Below, piece after piece: positions 59,848-64,000 of a stretch of 64,000 bases of DNA. Source of the DNA: Denitrobacterium detoxificans (GTDB lineage Bacteria; Actinomycetota; Coriobacteriia; Coriobacteriales; Eggerthellaceae); NCBI RefSeq assembly GCF_001643775.1, contig NZ_CP011402.1:852001-916000 (forward strand). Reading direction: 5' to 3'. How positions within the stretch are numbered: position 1 is the stretch's first letter; each line of letters opens with the position of its first letter. A program made the translations under genes and the position numbers. The notes under the pieces are model-generated. The model saw only the letters and a program-made list of their open reading frames with translations. It did not search any database and was not told where the DNA came from.

Positions 59848-61326
59848 TTATTTGTGGTAGTACGTGCTCAGCTCGTAGCGCGGTTCACAGCATACGTTGA
59901 TGCCGAGCTTCTTGTACAGGCGCTCGTCGGCTTCGGAGATGATGACGCTGAAGAACGCGTCGCAACCGCGCAGGGCGTCGGTGTGTTTCATGAGCTCCTC
60001 GGCAATGGGATTCGTCGTCGTGCTCACGGAAAGCGCCAGCAGCGTTTCGTCGGAATGCAGGCGCGGGTTGCGGCTGCCCAGGTGCTGCGTCTTCAGGTGG
60101 CAGATGGGGTGAATGGCCGTATCGCTGATGACGTCGATGTCGCCGATGCCCGCAGCGTACTTGAGCGCGTTCATGAGCGTTGCCGATGCGGCACCCAGAA
60201 GATCGCTCGTCTTGCCCGTGAGGATGTGGCCGTCGGGCATTTCGATGGCGCCCGCGGGGCCACCCGTGGCCTCGGCCTTCAGCAGAGCCTTCGTGCGAAC
60301 TTCGAAGTCGGCTTCGTTTACGCCCGCCTGGTTCATGAGCAGGCGCAGCTTTTCGATCTGTATGCTTTCCGCCTTGCCCTGCTTCACGGCAACCGAGGTG
60401 TGGAAGTAGCGGCGCAGGATTTCGCGCTTGGCGGCTTCGCGAACGATCTCGTCGTCGGAAATGCCCAGGCCGGCCATGTTCACGCCCATGTCGGTGGGGC
60501 TCTGGTAGGGGCTTTCGCCCATGATGCGCTCCATGAGCGCCTTCAGCACGGGGAAGACTTCGATGTCGCGGTTGTAGTTGACGGTGGATTCGCCATAAGC
60601 CTCCAGGTGGAAGGGGTCGATGGCGTTGGCGTCGTCGAGGTCGACCGTAGCGGCTTCGTAGGCAATGTTCACGGGGTGACGCAGCGGCAGGTTCCAGATG
60701 GGGAACGTCTCGTACTTGGCATAGCCGGCCTTCACGCCGCGCTTGTGCTCGTGGTAGATCTGCGAGAGGCAGGTGGCCATCTTGCCCGAACCGGGGCCGG
60801 GGGCCGTAACCACTACGAGGGGACGCGTCGTTTCCATGAACTCGTTCTTGCCGAAGCCGTTGTCGCTTACGATGCCCTCGATATCGGTGGGATAGTTCGC
60901 GATGGGGTAGTGCAGGCAGCTGCGCACGCCCAGAGCAGCCAGGCGGGTGCGGAATGCTTCCGCGGAAGGCTGGCCGGTGTAGCGCGTGATGACCACGCCG
61001 CCCACCATGAATCCCATGCTGGAAAAGACGTCGAGCAGACGCAGCACGTCATCGTCGTAGCCGATGCCCAAGTCGCCGCGGATCTTGTTCTTCTCGATGT
61101 CGTTGGCGTTGATGGCGATGATGATCTCGACGTCGTCCATCATGCTCTTGAGCATGCGGATCTTCGAGTCGGGCTCGAATCCGGGAAGTACGCGGCTCGC
61201 ATGGTAGTCGTCGAAGAGCTTGCCGCCGAATTCCAGGTACAGCTTGCCGTCGAATTGGGCAATGCGTTCGCGGATGTGGTTTGCCTGAAGTTCGATGTAC
61301 TTGTCGTTATCAAAGCCTATGCGCAT
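59848..61326 (-). CDS. DUF1846 (UPF0371) family protein
   Basis: Product of 492 aa, full length for the family, from ATG 61326 (AGGA upstream). It starts RIGFDNDKYIELQANHIRER, then LYLEFGGKLFDDYHASRVLP, VVTAPGPGSGKMATCLSQIY (a P-loop-like stretch) and SQIYHEHKRGVKAGYAKYET. Cytoplasmic, no membrane segment. The biochemical role of the family is not established as far as I know. It is divergent from the PTS-like permease. Confidence 0.9.
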   Translation of the reverse strand: MRIGFDNDKYIELQANHIRERIAQFDGKLYLEFGGKLFDDYHASRVLPGFEPDSKIRMLKSMMDDVEIIIAINANDIEKNKIRGDLGIGYDDDVLRLLDVFSSMGFMVGGVVITRYTGQPSAEAFRTRLAALGVRSCLHYPIANYPTDIEGIVSDNGFGKNEFMETTRPLVVVTAPGPGSGKMATCLSQIYHEHKRGVKAGYAKYETFPIWNLPLRHPVNIAYEAATVDLDDANAIDPFHLEAYGESTVNYNRDIEVFPVLKALMERIMGESPYQSPTDMGVNMAGLGISDDEIVREAAKREILRRYFHTSVAVKQGKAESIQIEKLRLLMNQAGVNEADFEVRTKALLKAEATGGPAGAIEMPDGHILTGKTSDLLGAASATLMNALKYAAGIGDIDVISDTAIHPICHLKTQHLGSRNPRLHSDETLLALSVSTTTNPIAEELMKHTDALRGCDAFFSVIISEADERLYKKLGINVCCEPRYELSTYYHK

Positions 61327-61551
61327 ACGTGTTCCTAACTTGCTAGCCAATGGCGAAACCGGGATTGTGCAACCCCTCCATGTTAATGCAAATGCCCCGC
61401 GCTTTGCGTTCGGTGCCGGACCATTCACCATCGTTTCATTTCGCCAGGTTGGGAATGAGTTCACCCTTTGAAGATTGTTCATTTGCGGAATTGATTTTTT
61501 GCACGAAGCGTAATGTATCCGCCAATAATCTCAACAAGGGAAGGATGTGTC

Positions 61552-62631
61552 ATGGCGCGTGCTGGTGGTCAGGTAGCGAAGGGCGGGCAGGGCGGTTTCC
61601 GCGGATTCCTGTCGCGTAAGGACATCGAGGTGAGTTTTCAGCGGTATGCCATCGATGCCATGTCGGCCATGGCCCAGGGTCTGTTTGCATCGCTGCTCAT
61701 GGGCACGATTCTGAACACCATCGGTTCGCTTACGGGCGTTTCGTTCTTCAACGACATCGGCGCATTTGCCCAGGCTGCCACGGGTGCTGCCATGGCCGTT
61801 GCCATTGGCTACGCACTCAAGAGCCCCGGCCTGGTTCTGTTCTCGCTTGCCGCAGTGGGCTATGCGTCCAACACCGCCGGCGGCGCGGGCGGGCCACTTG
61901 CCGTGCTCGTCATTGCCGTCATCGCCGCCGAATTCGGCAAGGCGGTCCATGGCGAAACGAAGGTGGACATCCTCGTTACCCCTGGCGTGACTATCTTGGT
62001 TGGCTGCGGCCTCGCGATGGCCATCGGTCCCTGGATTGGCGCGCTTGCCTCTGCCGTGGGCGGCTTCATCATGTGGGCTACCGAGCTCCAGCCGCTTTGG
62101 ATGGGCATCATCGTTTCGGTCGTGGTGGGCATCGCTCTTACGCTGCCCATCTCCTCGGCTGCCATTTGCGCTGCCCTGGGCCTTACGGGCTTGGCCGGCG
62201 GTGCCGCGCTTGCCGGCTGCTGCGCCCAGATGGTCGGCTTTGCCGTGCTGAGCTTCCGCGATAACGGTTGGGGTGGCGTCGTTTCCCAGGGCCTGGGCAC
62301 CTCGATGCTGCAGATGGGCAACATCATGCGCAAGCCCGTCGTGTGGGTCGTGCCCATCCTCGTGTCCGCCATTACCGGCCCGGTGGCAACGTGCCTGTTC
62401 CACATGGAGCAGAATGGCGCTGCCATTGCCAGCGGCATGGGCACGTGCGGTTTGGTGGGCCCCATTGGCCTGTATACGGGCTGGGTCTCGGGCGGTGCCG
62501 TGCCCGGCGTCGCGGAGTGGCTGGGTATGATCCTCGTTTGCTTCGTGCTTCCCGCCGTTCTCGCCTGGGCATTTGGCATCTTGTTCCGCCGCCTTGGCAT
62601 TATTCGCGAAGGGGATTTGAAGCTTGACTAG
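61552..62631 (+). CDS. PTS transporter subunit IIC-like permease (PTS_EIIC_2)
   Basis: Product of 359 aa with nine or ten helices from ATG 61552 (GGGAAGGA upstream). Characteristic segments are SFQRYAIDAMSAMAQGLFAS, LLMGTILNTIGSL, AVGYASNTAGGAGGPLAVL and QNGAAIASGMGTCGLVGPIG. This IIC-like family often lacks IIA/IIB partners, as here, so it may not be a true phosphotransferase carrier. A large hairpin terminator follows. Confidence 0.87.
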   Translation: MARAGGQVAKGGQGGFRGFLSRKDIEVSFQRYAIDAMSAMAQGLFASLLMGTILNTIGSLTGVSFFNDIGAFAQAATGAAMAVAIGYALKSPGLVLFSLAAVGYASNTAGGAGGPLAVLVIAVIAAEFGKAVHGETKVDILVTPGVTILVGCGLAMAIGPWIGALASAVGGFIMWATELQPLWMGIIVSVVVGIALTLPISSAAICAALGLTGLAGGAALAGCCAQMVGFAVLSFRDNGWGGVVSQGLGTSMLQMGNIMRKPVVWVVPILVSAITGPVATCLFHMEQNGAAIASGMGTCGLVGPIGLYTGWVSGGAVPGVAEWLGMILVCFVLPAVLAWAFGILFRRLGIIREGDLKLD

Positions 62632-62653
62632 CCGTTTATAGTGGCTTTATGGC

Positions 62654-62710
62654 AAAAGCGCCCATCTGGACGAATCGCGCAAGATGTACGATTCGTTCGG
62701 GGGCGCTTTT
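62654..62710 (+). terminator. Two-tier hairpin terminator before proC
   Basis: Outer arms AAAAGCGCCC (62654-62663) and GGGCGCTTTT (62701-62710); inner arms ACGAATCG (62670-62677) and CGATTCGT (62689-62696). It separates the permease from the proC promoter and reads as a terminator on both strands. Confidence 0.8.
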
Positions 62711-62750
62711 CGGTATTATAGAACCATATGTATACAGGAGGTGCTTGAGC

Positions 62751-63599
62751 ATGAAAATCGGCTTTATCGGTGCAGGTAATATGGCATCGGCGATCATGGG
62801 CGGCATTATCGAATCCGGCCTTGTCGACGCCTCGAGCGTATTCGCCAGCAATCCTTCTCGCGAGAAGCTCGACGAGCTTTCCTCGCGCTTGGGCATTACC
62901 CCGGCAAGCAGCAACTCCGAAATCGTGCGCACGTGCGATGTGGTGGTGCTGGCGGTCAAGCCGGCCGTGCTCGAAACGGTTATCTCGGAAGTCGCGACCG
63001 TCGATTCCGATCCTCTGTTTATCTCCATCGCCGCGGGCAAGAGCATCGAATGGATCGAAGCCTCGTTCGTGCACGCGCGTGCCTTGGAAGGCAATCTGAA
63101 TGTGTTCGAGCGCATCGAGGGCGCGGCGCGCTCCGTGCGCCTCGTGCGTTGCATGCCCAACACCCCCGCGTTGGTTGGCCAGGGCATGTCGGGGCTGTGC
63201 GCCAATGCTACCGCCACCGAAGAGGACATGCGCATTGCGCTCGACATCTTCGGCTCGTGCGGTCGCGCTCTGCCGATGTCCGAGCAGATGGTCGACGTCA
63301 TTGGCGTCGTTGCGGGGTGCACGCCCGCGTTCACGTTCCTGTTCATCGAAGCGCTTGCCGATGCGGCCGTTGCCGAGGGCATGTCGCGCGCCGATGCCTA
63401 CCAGGTCGTTTCGCAGGCCGTTATGGGCAGCGCCCAGCTTGCGCGCGACACGGGGAAGCACCCGGGTCAGCTGAAGGATATGGTCACGTCGCCCGCGGGC
63501 ACTACCATAGAAGGCGTGCAGGCGCTTGAGGAAGACGGATTCCGCGCTGCTGCCATGCATGCCGTTCGTCGCGCCATGGAGAAGACCCGGAAACTGTAG
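62751..63599 (+). CDS. proC: Pyrroline-5-carboxylate reductase
   Basis: Product of 282 aa from ATG 62751 with AGGAGG 9 nt upstream. Rossmann motif IGFIGAGNMASAIMGGIIES, VVLAVKPAVLETVI, SIAAGKSIEWIEASF, RLVRCMPNTPALVGQGMS and VTSPAGTTIEGVQALEEDGF. It makes proline from pyrroline-5-carboxylate. About 15 extra residues (FVHARALEGNLNVFERIEG) lie between SIAAGKSIEW and the RCMPNTP motif compared with the usual enzyme. Confidence 0.94.
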   Translation: MKIGFIGAGNMASAIMGGIIESGLVDASSVFASNPSREKLDELSSRLGITPASSNSEIVRTCDVVVLAVKPAVLETVISEVATVDSDPLFISIAAGKSIEWIEASFVHARALEGNLNVFERIEGAARSVRLVRCMPNTPALVGQGMSGLCANATATEEDMRIALDIFGSCGRALPMSEQMVDVIGVVAGCTPAFTFLFIEALADAAVAEGMSRADAYQVVSQAVMGSAQLARDTGKHPGQLKDMVTSPAGTTIEGVQALEEDGFRAAAMHAVRRAMEKTRKL

Positions 63600-63695
63600 C
63601 CGAGCCTGTGGTGCCTCTGCTTCGTAACACGGTCTCGGGCATGCTCGGGGCCGTGACTTGCTTATTGGATACGAGAAAAGGGAAGGAAGGGTAGC

Positions 63696-64000
63696 TTGCG
63701 AAATATTCTGCGCGTATTCGGTCGCGATTTCATGCGGTTGCTTAAATCGCCCGCTGCGCTTGTCGTAATCGTCGCCCTCATCGTTCTCCCGTCTATGTAT
63801 ACGTGGTTCAACGTCCTGGGCTTTTGGGACCCGTATAGCAATACGGGCAATTTGAAGGTCTGCGTCGTCAACGAGGATACGGGAGCCTATTCCGAGGATA
63901 TGGGTCAGCTCGACCTCGGTAGCCAGATCGTTTCGAACCTCGAGGAAAATACCCAGCTGGGCTGGGAGTTTACCGACCGCGATACCGCCATCCAGAAGGT
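63696..64000 (+). CDS. YhgE/Pip-type membrane protein (3' end outside window)
   Basis: TTG start at 63696, preceded by AAGGAAGGG 4-12 nt upstream. The visible 101 codons read LRNILRVFGRDFMRLLKSPA, a membrane helix (ALVVIVALIVLPSMYTWFNV), then NTGNLKVCVVNEDTGAYSED. This is the conserved N-terminus of YhgE/Pip proteins related to ABC-2 exporters and phage-infection proteins. The full protein should be about 700 aa. Confidence 0.9.
   Translation, partial: MRNILRVFGRDFMRLLKSPAALVVIVALIVLPSMYTWFNVLGFWDPYSNTGNLKVCVVNEDTGAYSEDMGQLDLGSQIVSNLEENTQLGWEFTDRDTAIQK

Noticed and set aside
61552-62631. A complete sugar phosphotransferase system
   Set aside because: No IIA, IIB, HPr or sugar-metabolism gene adjoins it; only the IIC-like membrane domain is present.

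Overview
The window looks like a chromosomal segment of a high-GC, anaerobic gut-type actinobacterium, most likely class Coriobacteriia (Eggerthellales-like). This is inferred from the GC-rich codon use, the many GTG starts, a membrane-bound LuxR regulator of the 12-helix type common in that group, the aroC-aroK-aroB-peptidase-efp gene order, and a 2x[4Fe-4S] flavodoxin-type protein. I ran no database search, so family names rest on motifs I recognise.

Layout. (a) 1-4.7 kb: the right-hand part of a prophage or island lying against the 3' end of guaA. It has a collagen-like tail-fibre gene (cut by the window edge), a BspA/DUF285-like tail-tip gene, an opposite-strand ABC-F ATPase with its own promoter and leader, and a junction of two truncated genes. 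(b) 4.7-10 kb: guaA, a small leaderless gene, a membrane-protein remnant, then a chorismate mutase gene broken by an ISL3-type insertion sequence with an exact 8-bp target duplication, followed by DAHP synthase. (c) 10.4-13.6 kb: a TPP-riboswitch operon on the minus strand for uptake of a thiamine precursor (binding protein, permease, Tat lipoprotein, ATPase). (d) 13.7-15.2 kb: the LuxR membrane regulator. (e) 15.5-29.4 kb: a cell-surface glycan locus with a TagB/TagF-like polymerase, four GT2 glycosyltransferases, GtrA, a DUF6056 protein, a YfhO protein and a large secreted CotH-type kinase.

(f) 29.5-42.5 kb: housekeeping genes rarA, DUF948, AI-2E transporter, alaS, ruvX, mltG, yqeG, aroC, aroK, aroB, an M24 peptidase and efp, ending in a terminator. 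(g) 42.6-50.5 kb: sstT, a two-gene biotin-dependent carboxylase (carboxyltransferase fused to a biotin carrier, plus biotin carboxylase), asp23, nusB, xseB and dxs. (h) 50.4-64 kb: an EFR1-type ferredoxin/flavodoxin protein, recN, an MBL-fold hydrolase, CCA-adding enzyme, a NYN/LOTUS protein, a Trm9-like methyltransferase, rsmJ, a CmpB-like membrane protein, a DUF1846 protein, a PTS IIC-like permease, proC and the start of a YhgE/Pip gene.

Points most worth a second look: the ABC-F gene carried in the prophage with a three-codon upstream ORF running into a long hairpin; the IS that removes chorismate mutase from its operon with DAHP synthase; a recurring promoter layout (-10 box exactly 6 nt before ATG) that implies leaderless mRNAs; the secreted CotH kinase at the end of the glycan locus; and the fusion of an AccB-like carrier to a 5-oxoacid carboxyltransferase. 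No tRNA, rRNA or CRISPR array was seen.
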